DNA of 64,000 bases from Oceanospirillum sanctuarii (GCF_002150805.1 NZ_MTBA01000004.1:248001-312000), one strand, 5' to 3'; shown: positions 46,172 through 55,368, counted from the stretch's first letter. Made by a program: numbers and translations. The notes: generated by a model not told the origin, from the sequence alone.

Positions 46172-46936
46172 ATGAAACGCGCACGAATTCTTTTAAACGG
46201 TGAACTGACCAACGTAACCGTTAACGACAATCTGGATGCTGTTCTGGCTGACGGTACTGTTATTGCTCAGGCAGATGCTGACTGGCAGCCACCTTGCGAC
46301 GGCAAGATCTTTGTTCTGGCGATTAACTATGCCGACCACGCTGCCGAGCTGTCTTTCAAAGCTCCGGATGAGCCTCTGGTGTTCCTGAAAGCGCCAAACA
46401 CGCTGCTGGGTCACAACAAAAACACCTACCGTCCGGACGGCATTGACTACATGCACTACGAGTGCGAACTGGTCGCCATCATCGGTAAAACCGCGAAAAA
46501 CGTTTCCCGTGAAGACGCGATGGATTACATCGGCGGCTACACCGTAGGTAACGACTACGCGATCCGTGACTATCTGGAAAACTACTACCGCCCTAACCTG
46601 CGGGTTAAGAGCCGTGATACCTGTACGCCGGTTGGCCCTTACATCGTTGATGCTAACGAAGTTGCTGATCCGCACAACCTGACCCTGCGCACCTATATCA
46701 ACGGTGAACTGAAGCAGGAAGGCAACACCTCGGATCTGGTATTCAACATTCCTTATCTGGTGGAATACCTGAGCAACATCATGACCCTGGAACCGGGCGA
46801 TATGATCTTTACCGGTACGCCGGAAGGTCTGGCAGATGTGAAGCCGGGTGACGAGATTGTGACGGAAGTTGAAGGCGTAGGCCGTCTGGTGAACCACATC
46901 ATCAGCGAAGACGACTACCTGAAAACTCTGGGCTGA
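46172..46936 (+). CDS. hpaG2: HpaG2, C-terminal-type subunit of the decarboxylase/isomerase
   Basis: 254 residues, FAH fold: LAINYADHAAELSFKAPDEPLVFLKAPNTLLGHN, the acidic metal ligands in YECELVAIIGKTAKNVS and YIGGYTVGNDYAIRDY, and DMIFTGTPEGLADVKPGD. Forms the catalytic partner of HpaG1. Separated from hpaG1 by 12 bases with AGGGGA as ribosome site, so translation is linked. Confidence 0.93.
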   Translation: MKRARILLNGELTNVTVNDNLDAVLADGTVIAQADADWQPPCDGKIFVLAINYADHAAELSFKAPDEPLVFLKAPNTLLGHNKNTYRPDGIDYMHYECELVAIIGKTAKNVSREDAMDYIGGYTVGNDYAIRDYLENYYRPNLRVKSRDTCTPVGPYIVDANEVADPHNLTLRTYINGELKQEGNTSDLVFNIPYLVEYLSNIMTLEPGDMIFTGTPEGLADVKPGDEIVTEVEGVGRLVNHIISEDDYLKTLG

Positions 46937-46994
46937 TCCGCCTGTGGCTGAAACACCGTTTCAGCCACAAGCAGAAACACAACAAGAATAAAAA

Positions 46995-47055
46995 AACCGC
47001 TGGCCGGTCTGACTGAACAGACGTTAAGCAGATCTCAGAAGGACAGCCGGCGGTT
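46995..47055 (+). other. Nested hairpin between hpaG2 and hpaH
   Basis: Outer stem AACCGC-T-GGC / GCC-G-GCGGTT, inner stem GTCTG / CAGAC (47007-47022). No T tract follows, so it is more likely an mRNA-stabilising or REP-like element than a terminator. Confidence 0.5.
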
Positions 47056-47074
47056 CGCACACAGGACTATCAAG

Positions 47075-47878
47075 ATGCTTTCCGAAGAGATTATTAAAGA
47101 TTGCGCGGCACAGCTGCATCAGGCTGAAAAAGACCGTAAACAGATTCGTCAGATCTCCCTGCAATACCCTGAGATTACCATTCCTGACGCTTATAAGATT
47201 CAGAGCGAGTGGCTGAAACTCAAACTGGCGGAAGGCCGTAAGATCATCGGCCATAAAATCGGCCTGACCTCCCGCGCCATGCAGATGTCATCCCAAATTG
47301 ATGAGCCGGACTACGGTACCCTACTGGACGATATGCTGTTTGAAGATGCCGGTGATATCCCGACCGATCGCTTTATCGTGCCCCGTATCGAAGTGGAACT
47401 GGCTTTCATTCTGAAGAAGCCTCTGTCCGGCCCGAACTGCACCATCTTTGATGTTTACAACGCCACCGATTACGTGATTCCGGCACTGGAACTGATCGAT
47501 GCCCGCTCTCAGTCCATCGACCCTGAATCCGGTCGTCCACGTAAAGTATTCGACACCATCGCTGATAACGCAGCCAACGGCGGCATCATCATGGGTGGTC
47601 GTCCGATCAAACCATCCGAGATGGATCTGCGTTGGGTATCCGCCATGATGTACCGTAATGGCGTGATCGAAGAGACCGGCGTTGCCGCTGGCGTACTTAA
47701 TCACCCGGCAAACGGCGTGGCATGGCTGGCAAACCGTCTGCACCCATACGGCATCACACTGGAGCCAGGTCAGATCATTCTGGGTGGTTCTTTCACCCGT
47801 CCGGTTGCGGCACGCAAAGGTGATACCTTCCAGGTGGATTACGGCCCTCTGGGTAGCATCAGCTGCTTCTTTAAATAA
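47075..47878 (+). CDS. hpaH: 2-oxo-hept-4-ene-1,7-dioate hydratase
   Basis: 267 residues, as in E. coli HpaH. FAH/MhpD-type hydratase: [68 protein letters not shown] and [21 protein letters not shown]. Adds water to the dienoate before aldol cleavage. Between hpaG2 and hpaI in the same orientation. Confidence 0.94.
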   Translation: MLSEEIIKDCAAQLHQAEKDRKQIRQISLQYPEITIPDAYKIQSEWLKLKLAEGRKIIGHKIGLTSRAMQMSSQIDEPDYGTLLDDMLFEDAGDIPTDRFIVPRIEVELAFILKKPLSGPNCTIFDVYNATDYVIPALELIDARSQSIDPESGRPRKVFDTIADNAANGGIIMGGRPIKPSEMDLRWVSAMMYRNGVIEETGVAAGVLNHPANGVAWLANRLHPYGITLEPGQIILGGSFTRPVAARKGDTFQVDYGPLGSISCFFK

Positions 47879-47973
47879 GCATCCACCAGAACGTCCCGCG
47901 ATTAACTTTCCATCTGGCTTTCAGCACATGCGGCTAGCTGCACTGTGCGGAAGCCGGATTTCAGGAGAACACC

Positions 47974-48783
47974 ATGCCTGCTCCAACCAATACCTTTAAG
48001 CAAGCCCTGAAACAGGGTGATACCGCGCAGATCGGCCTTTGGCTGGGTCTGGCAAACAGCTACACCGCAGAACTGCTGGCCGGTGCCGGTTTTGACTGGC
48101 TGCTGATCGATGCCGAACACGCTCCAAACGACCTGCAAACCATTCTGGGTCAGCTACAGGCGATTGCGCCTTATCCGTCACATCCGATTGTGCGTCCGCC
48201 ATGGCCGGATGCCGTTCGCATCAAGCAGATTCTGGATTTAGGCGCACAGACCATTCTGGCACCTATGGTAGAAACCGGTGAACAGGCAGCGGATGTGGTT
48301 GCTGCAACCCGCTATCCGCCGCAGGGCATTCGTGGTGTGGGCAGCGCTCTGGCGCGTGCTTCCGGTTTCAACCGTATGCCTGAATATCTGCAGACCGCCA
48401 ATGACGAAATCTGCGTACTGATTCAGATCGAAACCCCGAAAGGCGTTGAGAATCTGGATGCCATTCTGACTACCGAAGGTGTCGATGGCGTCTTTATTGG
48501 CCCGTCTGACCTGAGCGCCTCTATGGGCTATATCGGTAATCCGGGTCATCCGGAAGTACAGAAGGTGATCGAAGAGAGCATCGCCAAGATCGTTGCTGCC
48601 GGTAAAGCGCCGGGTATTCTGATTGCTGATCAGGCTCTGGCTCAGCGTTATATCGAACTGGGTGCGCTCTTTGTTGGTGTCGGTACGGATACCGGCCTGC
48701 TGATGAAGTCTTCCAACGATCTGGCTGCAAAGTTCAAAGCCAATATCGAAGCGCCAAAAGCAGAGAAAGGCTCCGTTTACTGA
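47974..48783 (+). CDS. hpaI: 4-hydroxy-2-oxoheptanedioate aldolase
   Basis: 269 residues. Class II pyruvate aldolase of the HpcH/HpaI family: [17 protein letters not shown] with the catalytic His49, [15 protein letters not shown] with a metal-ligand Glu, and [11 protein letters not shown] with the metal-ligand Asp. Cleaves the last intermediate to pyruvate and succinic semialdehyde. AGGAG precedes ATG 47974. Terminator after the gene ends the hpaG1-G2-H-I operon. Confidence 0.94.
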   Translation: MPAPTNTFKQALKQGDTAQIGLWLGLANSYTAELLAGAGFDWLLIDAEHAPNDLQTILGQLQAIAPYPSHPIVRPPWPDAVRIKQILDLGAQTILAPMVETGEQAADVVAATRYPPQGIRGVGSALARASGFNRMPEYLQTANDEICVLIQIETPKGVENLDAILTTEGVDGVFIGPSDLSASMGYIGNPGHPEVQKVIEESIAKIVAAGKAPGILIADQALAQRYIELGALFVGVGTDTGLLMKSSNDLAAKFKANIEAPKAEKGSVY

Positions 48784-48838
48784 TAGATCTGTGCTGAGAC
48801 ACAAGCAGAAACTGAAATAAAGAGATGCCTCTTGCTGA

Positions 48839-48882
48839 ACCCGGTGCTTTTTCTCCACCCCGAAAAAGACCGGGTGTTTTTT
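48839..48882 (+). terminator. Terminator after hpaI
   Basis: ACCCGG..CTTTTTC pairs with GAAAAAG..CCGGGT, followed by GTTTTTTC. Confidence 0.8.
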
Positions 48883-48951
48883 CTTCGCCCAAGACAGGCT
48901 AGGTTATGCTTGTCAGTGATAACCAACGATTTGTCAGCAGATTGAAGCCCC

Positions 48952-49860
48952 ATGCCGGTAAACCATAACGACGAATGGATCCCCAACATTGTTATCGGTC
49001 AGGATTACGACCAGCACTTTGCCGAAGCCTCCATCCACTTTGATGTACTGGGGCGCATGGCGGATTTCTTTGGTCGTGATATGCCAGTGCATCTGCACGC
49101 CCAGTTTCTGCAGATTCACTTTATTCATGGCGGCAAAAGCCACTTCTATATCGATGAAGCGGTTTACAACTGCGAAGGTGCCTGCGTATTCCTGACACCA
49201 CCTGCGATCCCCCACTCCTTTATGACCCAGCCGGGTATTACCGGCTACGTGCTGACCGTGCACCAGTCACTGATCTGGTATCTGCTCAGCGACAGCCAGA
49301 ACAACCAGCTGGACAGCGAACATATCCGCCCCATCTGCATTGAAAAACGTCTGTTAAGCGAAGATCAGCTGAAACTCTGGCACCGACTGGAACACAGCTT
49401 TGAAGCTCTGCAGGATGAATGGCAGGACGAACATAGCGACAAGAACTTTGCTCTTGAAAGCATCGTGCGCCTCCTGCTACTACAGATGATGCGCCTTGCA
49501 CCGGAGAAGACCGAAACCCAGACTGTTGCCAGTGAAGAGCTGCGACAGTTCCGCCGCTTCTCCGAGCTGCTGGAAAAAGAGTTCCGTAATCGCTGGCCGC
49601 TGAGCAAATACTGCTCCACCATCGGCGTATCCGAAAGCCGCCTGAATCATATCTGCCAGCGGGTCGCCAACTGTCCGCCGAAAAAACTGATTCATGAGCG
49701 CGTCCTGCAGGAAAGCAAACGTATGCTGCGCTACTCCAACCTCAGCATTAACGATATCGGCTTTGAGCTGGGCTTTACCGACCCCTCCTACTTCTCACGC
49801 TTCTTCCGCAAGCAAACCGGCCTGACCCCGAAAGACTTCCGTCTGCAGAGTTCACTGTAG
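48952..49860 (+). CDS. hpaA: HpaA, AraC-family activator of the hpa genes
   Basis: 302 residues. N-terminal cupin-like sensor domain (FGRDMPVHLHAQFLQIHFIHGGKSHFYID...TPPAIPHSF) and C-terminal AraC domain (about 200-300) with LGFTDPSYFSRFFRKQTGLTPKDFR. HpaA of E. coli activates the 4-hydroxyphenylacetate hydroxylase genes in response to the acid; those genes are not in this window. Starts 70 bases after the hpaI terminator, so it is separately transcribed. Confidence 0.91.
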   Translation: MPVNHNDEWIPNIVIGQDYDQHFAEASIHFDVLGRMADFFGRDMPVHLHAQFLQIHFIHGGKSHFYIDEAVYNCEGACVFLTPPAIPHSFMTQPGITGYVLTVHQSLIWYLLSDSQNNQLDSEHIRPICIEKRLLSEDQLKLWHRLEHSFEALQDEWQDEHSDKNFALESIVRLLLLQMMRLAPEKTETQTVASEELRQFRRFSELLEKEFRNRWPLSKYCSTIGVSESRLNHICQRVANCPPKKLIHERVLQESKRMLRYSNLSINDIGFELGFTDPSYFSRFFRKQTGLTPKDFRLQSSL

Positions 49861-49946
49861 CTTTCCGCCCGAAAACACTTTGTATCCCTACAAATCCCCG
49901 CAGAAGCCTTACATTCCCCGAAAAATCGGTTAGACTAAACAAATAC

Positions 49947-49958
49947 TTAATATGTTAA
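49947..49958. promoter_or_regulatory. Putative HpaR operator E
   Basis: TTAATATGTTAA, the exact reverse complement of TTAACATATTAA, eight bases before the start of the membrane-protein gene that precedes hpaR. Confidence 0.7.
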
Positions 49959-49965
49959 TGAGATT

Positions 49966-51297
49966 TTGATTTTGACCACCGCAACCACCACGTTAAAAAG
50001 CCGGAGTTTTCCTACCGGTATTTTGCTGGTTCTGACCTGGGCGCTGACCCTGACGGATACGCTGCAGCTGGCAGATACCCGTCTGGCGGCGACGGCGTTG
50101 GTGTGGTTGTTTATCGGGGTTGAATTTACCCGCCTGACCAAAAAGCAGCGCACGCCGGTTGTCGCCCTGATGGCAGCAGGCAGTGCTTTCGGAGTTTGGG
50201 CATGGTGGGAGACCGGCGAGCTGGATCTGTTTGGCCTGCTGGATGAACATATAAAACTGGCGATGCTGCTTACCGCCGTCAGCTTTATCCGGTTGGCGAC
50301 CAAGGTTCATGCCGGTGGCAAAACCCGTGGCATGAAGAGCTTTGCGGCCACCCTCGGCGGTATGCACCTTTTCTCTTCGGTGGCGAACTTCTCCTCCCTG
50401 TTTCTGTTTGGCGATCAGGTTCGGCAGAACCAGAGCAATGGCGCGCAACTGAATCCACTCTCATATCGATTACTGACCCGCGGCTTTTCCCTGGCGGTTT
50501 TCTGGTCGCCCTTCCTGAGTATGATTCCGCTGGTGCTGGAACTGGTGCCCGGGGTTGAGATGGGTAAGGTTTACCCTTGGGCACTGGCGATTGTGGCCTT
50601 CGGTTTTGCAGTAACCCTGATCGAAGCCCGTATCCGCAACCGTGACGATCTCACGTCCTATCAGGGTTATCCGATTACTCTTTCCTCGCTGGCGCTGCCG
50701 GTGCTGCTGATTGCGACACTGCTTTTAGTCCATCAGCTACTGCCGGATCTGCCGATGCTGGTGATCATCTCAACAGTTGCGGTGGCCGTACCTCTGCTCT
50801 GGATTCTGCTGCTGAAAGGTGCGACTGAAACCAGTGAGAAAGTTCAGAATCACATCACCGAGCAACTGCCCAACACCCGTCCTGAGATCTCTCTCTTTCT
50901 GGCGGCGGGCTTTCTGGCTGCCGGGGTGAAAACCTGCATTGCAGCCGGGCTTATCAGCTCACCTTTTGGCGATACCAGTGCGCTGGTGGCGTCTCTGGTG
51001 ATGCTGCTGATTTTTGCCATCTCCTGCCTTGGCATTCACCAGTTCGCGCTGGTGGCTATTTTTGCCGGTCTTATGGCACACAACACCGTTACCCCGAACC
51101 AGATGGCGATCGCCTACATGATGGGCGTATCACTGGCAATGTCCGGTTCTCTGTTCAGCGGGGTCAATATCATTATTCATAATCAATTTAAGGTTCCCAA
51201 TCGAGCCATGCTTCGGGACAATATGCCCTACTCTATAATCATGCTGCTCTTTGGCACCGCCATCCTCTTTACCATGGAGGCCAACGGTGTTCGCTGA
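49966..51297 (+). CDS. Unrecognised polytopic membrane protein, candidate hpa transporter
   Basis: 443 residues, about 11-12 hydrophobic segments throughout. I cannot name the family. Duplicated-looking ends: SSVANFSSLFLFGDQVRQNQ in the first half and HNTVTPNQMAIAYMMGVSLAMSGSLFSGVNIIIHNQF in the second recall the re-entrant loops of ion-transporter (ArsB/NhaD/CitM) proteins, but only weakly. Start is TTG 49966 or TTG 49972; no ATG is in frame. A putative HpaR operator lies over the start region and the 3' end overlaps hpaR by 11 bases, so co-expression with hpaR is expected. No hpaX-type permease is present, so this protein may import the substrate. Confidence 0.75.
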   Translation: MILTTATTTLKSRSFPTGILLVLTWALTLTDTLQLADTRLAATALVWLFIGVEFTRLTKKQRTPVVALMAAGSAFGVWAWWETGELDLFGLLDEHIKLAMLLTAVSFIRLATKVHAGGKTRGMKSFAATLGGMHLFSSVANFSSLFLFGDQVRQNQSNGAQLNPLSYRLLTRGFSLAVFWSPFLSMIPLVLELVPGVEMGKVYPWALAIVAFGFAVTLIEARIRNRDDLTSYQGYPITLSSLALPVLLIATLLLVHQLLPDLPMLVIISTVAVAVPLLWILLLKGATETSEKVQNHITEQLPNTRPEISLFLAAGFLAAGVKTCIAAGLISSPFGDTSALVASLVMLLIFAISCLGIHQFALVAIFAGLMAHNTVTPNQMAIAYMMGVSLAMSGSLFSGVNIIIHNQFKVPNRAMLRDNMPYSIIMLLFGTAILFTMEANGVR

Positions 51298-51808
51298 GCC
51301 CAAAAAATACAATACAGCCACTACTGCCGATACGCAGGAACATGAGGCTGATCAGGCCGAGAGCCTGCAACGGAAATTTGATCAGATGCGTAAGTTTAAC
51401 GATTCGATCCCGCTGAAACTGCTGAAAGCCCGTGAAACGACCATGTCGTTCTTCCGGCCGATTCTTCAGGAAGCGGGGCTGACGGAACAGCAGTGGCGGG
51501 TGATCCGGGCGCTGAATGAATATGAAGAGCTGGAATCCAAACAGCTGGCAGAGCTGTGCTGCATTCTCAGCCCCAGCCTGACCGGTATCATCAACCGACT
51601 GGAAAGCCAGGGCCACCTGAAGCGCCGCAAGTCCACCGAGGATCAACGTCGTGTTCTGATTAGCCTGACCGATCAGGCCAAAGAGCTGTTCAAAGAACTC
51701 AGCCCCCGTCTGGAAGGCCGCTACGGTGATCTCACTAACCAGATCTCGAAAGAGAAACTCCAGCAGCTGAATGAACTGCTGAGCGAGATTATCAATCTCG
51801 AGCCCTGA
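51287..51808 (+). CDS. hpaR: HpaR, MarR-family repressor of the homoprotocatechuate operon
   Basis: 173 residues, MarR winged helix: MSFFRPILQEAGLTEQQWRVIRALNEYEELESKQLAELCCILSPSLTGIINRLESQGHLKRRKSTEDQRRVLISLTD. The PLKLLKARETTMSFFRPIL start and the ESKQLAELCCILSPSLTGI helix are HpaR-like. Start at GTG 51287 is supported by GGAGG six bases upstream, inside the preceding gene, giving an 11-base overlap. Expected to bind TTAACATATTAA elements and to release DNA when homoprotocatechuate or 4-hydroxyphenylacetate binds. Confidence 0.9.
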   Translation: MFAEPKKYNTATTADTQEHEADQAESLQRKFDQMRKFNDSIPLKLLKARETTMSFFRPILQEAGLTEQQWRVIRALNEYEELESKQLAELCCILSPSLTGIINRLESQGHLKRRKSTEDQRRVLISLTDQAKELFKELSPRLEGRYGDLTNQISKEKLQQLNELLSEIINLEP

Positions 51809-51834
51809 TCATTCGTCCAGGCGACACCTGAAAG

Positions 51835-51851
51835 CAGCCCCTATGGGGCTG
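51835..51851 (+). terminator. Possible terminator after hpaR
   Basis: Seven-base perfect stem CAGCCCC / GGGGCTG with loop TAT, followed by the weak tail TTCTCACTT. Confidence 0.5.
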
Positions 51852-51922
51852 TTCTCACTTCAGCCCCCAACGAAACCCTGACCTGTCTCAATAGAAAACT
51901 ACCCCAAAGACCGCATCCTGCG

Positions 51923-51951
51923 TTGACAATAGTTAACATGTTATCTATATT
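51923..51951 (+). promoter_or_regulatory. hpaD promoter with HpaR-type operator F in the spacer
   Basis: TTGACA (51923-51928), 17 bases, TATATT (51946-51951). The spacer holds TTAACATGTTAT (51933-51944), a two-mismatch copy of the HpaR-type element. Same build as the hpaE promoter. Confidence 0.8.
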
Positions 51952-51956
51952 TTTAC

Positions 51957-51968
51957 TTAACATATTAA
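51957..51968. promoter_or_regulatory. Putative HpaR operator G
   Basis: Exact TTAACATATTAA at the predicted transcription start of hpaD, 24 bases after operator F. The remaining leader to 52127 is about 160 bases without other visible signals. Confidence 0.75.
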
Positions 51969-52127
51969 CTTTATCCGTTTCGCTCAGTATCGAGCCACGG
52001 TACAGCTTGTTATGTGTTTACGGTTCAGGGGCCGGCAAGACGAGACAACAGAGCCAAGTGAAGGATCAGGAATACCTGAGGCAGGCTCTGCCACTAAAAC
52101 CACTTAGAACAAGAAAAGGTGAAGAAG

Positions 52128-52979
52128 ATGGGTGAAATTACTATTGCCGCTAAGGTGACGCACGTACCCACCATGCTGCTTTCCCAACAGCCCGGTGCTC
52201 TGGAGGGCTGCCGCGAACCTGCCATTGAAGGCCACCGTGAACTGGGTCGTCGCGCCCGTGCCGCTGGCGTTGATACCGTTGTGGTACTGGATACTCACTG
52301 GCTGGTAAACGCTGGTTTCCACGTTAACAGCAACGAGCTGTTCGAAGGTGTTTATACCAGCCACGAATTCCCGCACTTTATCCAGAACATGGAATACAAG
52401 CATCCGGGCAATCCTGATCTGGGTGATGCGATTGCAGCACGCGCTACCGAGAAAGGTGTTCACACCCTGTCTCATCAGGTGCCAACGCTTGATCTGGAAT
52501 ACGGCACTCTGGTTCCTCTGCACTTTATGGATCCGGAAGGCGAGTTCAAAGTGGTATCCATTGCGGCCTGGTGCACGGTTCACAACCTGAACGATTCCCG
52601 CAAGCTGGGTGAAGCGATTGCTGAAGCGATCCGTGAAAGTGACAGCAAAGTGATGCTGCTGGCATCCGGTTCTCTGTCCCACAAAATCTGGGAAAACGAA
52701 CTCTACGCAGCCAACAACGGCACCTTCACCATCTCCAAAGAGTTTAACAAGCAGGTGGATCTGCGGGTGATGGATCTGTGGGCGCAAGGAGAATACGGCA
52801 CTTTCCTGAAGATGCTGCCGGATTACGCGCTGCAATGTGCCGGCGAAGGTGGTATGCACGACACCGCGATGCTGTTTGGCGCACTGGGTTGGGATAAGTA
52901 CGACGGTAAAGCAGAAGTGCTGACCCCATACTTTGAAAGCTCCGGCACCGGCCAAACCAATGTTCAGTTCCACCTGTAA
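52128..52979 (+). CDS. hpaD: 3,4-dihydroxyphenylacetate 2,3-dioxygenase (copy 1)
   Basis: 283 residues, the same length as E. coli HpaD. Type III extradiol dioxygenase (LigB fold): AAKVTHVPTMLLSQ and DTVVVLDTHWLVNAGFH near the N-terminus, then LEYGTLVPLHFM, SGSLSHKIWEN, GEGGMHDTAMLFGALGWDKYDG. His/Glu metal ligands appear intact. Cleaves homoprotocatechuate. ATG 52128 is favoured by AGGTG; GTG 52119 is also in frame. Sits behind the promoter with HpaR-type sites. More diverged from E. coli HpaD than copy 2. Confidence 0.92.
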   Translation: MGEITIAAKVTHVPTMLLSQQPGALEGCREPAIEGHRELGRRARAAGVDTVVVLDTHWLVNAGFHVNSNELFEGVYTSHEFPHFIQNMEYKHPGNPDLGDAIAARATEKGVHTLSHQVPTLDLEYGTLVPLHFMDPEGEFKVVSIAAWCTVHNLNDSRKLGEAIAEAIRESDSKVMLLASGSLSHKIWENELYAANNGTFTISKEFNKQVDLRVMDLWAQGEYGTFLKMLPDYALQCAGEGGMHDTAMLFGALGWDKYDGKAEVLTPYFESSGTGQTNVQFHL

Positions 52980-53285
52980 GCGAACACTCCTCAGACCTGA
53001 AACCTGGGCCTGAGACATAAGCCCTGAATCCAAACATTCTCAAAGAAGGATGATCAGGCAAAACGCCTCAGCGACAGGCACCTGCTCCGATTTACTGCAA
53101 CGATCTGAGCTTAAATTAAAAGAATAAACAGAACGAAATAACGACTGCATAAGCAGCGAAAAGGCTATCCAGTGGGCAAGATGGGAATCATCGGCCGGTA
53201 GCAGAACACCCCAAAGCTCTGAATAAAGAAAATAACAAAGCACTGATAACTAAAAACACTAGCAACGATAACGAGAGCAAAACGC
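52980..53285. other. Intergenic region, 306 bases
   Basis: Between hpaD and the GlcG-like gene. I see no terminator, operator or good promoter boxes. Confidence 0.45.
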
Positions 53286-53762
53286 ATGACTCTTTCGCTT
53301 CAAACACTGCATGAGCTGAGCACCGACTCCGCTCTCTCCATGCTTCAGGCTGCTAAACAGAAAGCAGAGCAACTGGGCATCAAAGTCTGTATCTCCGTTG
53401 TCGGCCCCCAGGGCATCACCCTCGCCAGTATTCGTATGAACGGCGCACCTTTGCTTTCAGCCAGTCTCGCTGAAGACAAGGCCTACACCGCCGTCAGTTT
53501 CAATCGCGCTACCCATGAGTGGGATGAACGCCTCGCCAGTCAGCCCAAGGTTCAGCAAGCCCTTGGGCAGCAGGATCGATTCACCATGCTTGGTGGCGGC
53601 CTGCCGGTTAATGTTCCGGCTGATGACACAGGTAAAGACTCCGGCAGCACAGGTTCCCTGACCTCTTCGAGTTTGCTCGTAGGTGCTGTCGGAGTCTCCG
53701 GTGGCGCTGTCCATCAGGATATTGAGTGCGCTGAAGCCGCCATTGCCGCTTTAGGCATTTGA
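53286..53762 (+). CDS. GlcG/HbpS-family protein
   Basis: 158 residues, full family length. Pattern ALSMLQAAKQKAEQLGIKVCISVVGPQGITLASIRMNGAPLLSASLAEDKAYTAVSFNRAT and GGGLPV...GAVGVSGG. Homologues bind haem or help ring-degradation enzymes; many lie in catabolic operons without a defined role. The part between GGLPV and GAVGVSGG has a Ser/Gly/Asp-rich insert (about 117-130). Located between hpaD and an aldehyde dehydrogenase gene. Confidence 0.82.
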   Translation: MTLSLQTLHELSTDSALSMLQAAKQKAEQLGIKVCISVVGPQGITLASIRMNGAPLLSASLAEDKAYTAVSFNRATHEWDERLASQPKVQQALGQQDRFTMLGGGLPVNVPADDTGKDSGSTGSLTSSSLLVGAVGVSGGAVHQDIECAEAAIAALGI

Positions 53763-53901
53763 TATCCTGCGCGCCTCTTTGAAGGTTCGCTAACAACACG
53801 CCCGACCCGTTTCCTATTTCCAAACTATAAAAAAATATTAAAAAACGCGTTAATCCGCTTTTAAAACAGAAAAACAAAACGACGACTACGGAGCCCAGCA
53901 A

Positions 53902-55335
53902 ATGCTACAGGCAAGCTACCCTTACTATCTGGCCAACGAGCCGGTGACACCCAATCAGGATCTGGCAGTAACCAACAAGTACACCGGTGAGATCGCAACC
54001 CGCGTTGCCATGGCAGATGTTGATGCCATTGATCGCGCTATCGCTGCTGCCAACGAAGCCAGCGATGCGATGCGCAAGATGCCAGCGTTTAAGCGCCAGC
54101 AGATTCTGGAATACTGCGTAAAACGCTTTCAGGAACGCTTTGAAGAGCTGGCTCAGGCGCTGTGTATCGAAGCTGGTAAGCCGATCAAAGATGCCCGTGG
54201 CGAAGTGACCCGCCTGATCGATACCTTCAAGATTGCGGCCGAAGAAGCCACCCGCATCTACGGTGAAGTGATCCCTATGGATATCAGCCCGCGCGCCAAC
54301 GGCTACAGCGGTCAGTGGAAGCGCGTGCCAATCGGTCCTTGCTCCTTTATTTCGCCATTTAACTTCCCACTGAATCTGGCGGCACACAAGGTTGCTCCTG
54401 CGATTGCAGCCGGTTGCCCCTTTATTCTGAAACCCGCTTCCCTGACGCCAATCGGCGCGCTGATTATTGGTGAAGTGCTGGCGGAAACCGATCTGCCAAA
54501 AGGTGCTTTCTCTATTCTGCCGTGTCACCGTGATGGTGCTGATCTGTTCACCACTGACGACCGTCTGAAGCTGCTGAGCTTTACCGGTTCTCCGGAGGTT
54601 GGCTGGAACCTGAAAGCGAAAGCCGGTAAGAAACCTGTGGTACTGGAACTGGGCGGCAACGCAGCCTGTATCGTTGATGAAGGCACCGACCTTGAAGATG
54701 CGGTTGCCCGTATCGTATTTGGTGCTTACTACCAGTCTGGTCAGAGCTGCATCTCGGTTCAGCGCATCATGGTGCACGAAAGCCTGTACGATGAAGCCCG
54801 CGAGCGCCTGATCAAGGCAGTTGGTGCTCTGGTTCATGGTGATCCTGCGGATGAAAACACCTTTATCGGCCCTATGATCTCCGAGAAAGAAGCCGCCCGT
54901 CTGCACGGTTGGGTGGAAGCCGCAAAAGCAGGTGGTGCTAAGGTGCTGGCCGGTGGTAACTGCAACGGCGCTATGCTGGAAGCAACCCTGCTGGAAGGCG
55001 TTTCCCCTGAGATGGATGTCAGCTGTCAGGAAGCCTTCGGCCCTGTGGCGATTCTGTCCAAGTTCAGCGATTACGATGCCGCGCTGAAAGAGGTGAACAA
55101 CTCTGACTTTGGCCTGCAGGCCGGTATCTTCACCAAGGATATCTACAAAGCACAGAAAGCCTGGGATGAGCTGGAAGTCGGCGGTGTTGTCATCGGTGAC
55201 GTACCGTCCTGGCGCGTGGATCACATGCCCTATGGCGGCGTGAAAGATTCCGGTATCGGCCGTGAAGGTATCCGCTATGCCATCGAGGATATGACTGAGA
55301 TCCGCCTGATGGTTCTGCGTAATCCAAACCCGTAA
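53902..55335 (+). CDS. NAD(P)-dependent aldehyde dehydrogenase
   Basis: 477 residues, complete ALDH with Asn154, Glu249 (LELGGN) and catalytic Cys283 (SGQSCISVQR). Resembles the lactaldehyde / non-phosphorylating glyceraldehyde-phosphate type more than HpaE. Position between hpaD copies suggests a role on an aromatic or pathway aldehyde such as hydroxyphenylacetaldehyde or succinic semialdehyde; not provable from sequence. GGAG precedes ATG 53902. Next gene starts 33 bases later. Confidence 0.87.
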   Translation: MLQASYPYYLANEPVTPNQDLAVTNKYTGEIATRVAMADVDAIDRAIAAANEASDAMRKMPAFKRQQILEYCVKRFQERFEELAQALCIEAGKPIKDARGEVTRLIDTFKIAAEEATRIYGEVIPMDISPRANGYSGQWKRVPIGPCSFISPFNFPLNLAAHKVAPAIAAGCPFILKPASLTPIGALIIGEVLAETDLPKGAFSILPCHRDGADLFTTDDRLKLLSFTGSPEVGWNLKAKAGKKPVVLELGGNAACIVDEGTDLEDAVARIVFGAYYQSGQSCISVQRIMVHESLYDEARERLIKAVGALVHGDPADENTFIGPMISEKEAARLHGWVEAAKAGGAKVLAGGNCNGAMLEATLLEGVSPEMDVSCQEAFGPVAILSKFSDYDAALKEVNNSDFGLQAGIFTKDIYKAQKAWDELEVGGVVIGDVPSWRVDHMPYGGVKDSGIGREGIRYAIEDMTEIRLMVLRNPNP

Positions 55336-55368
55336 GCGGTTTAAAACTGTGACCAACAGAGAGCCTTA

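Noticed and set aside
53905-55356. 483-codon antisense frame over the aldehyde dehydrogenase gene
   Set aside because: It mirrors a strongly biased gene on the other strand. The product has no recognisable motif, whereas the sense frame is a clear ALDH.
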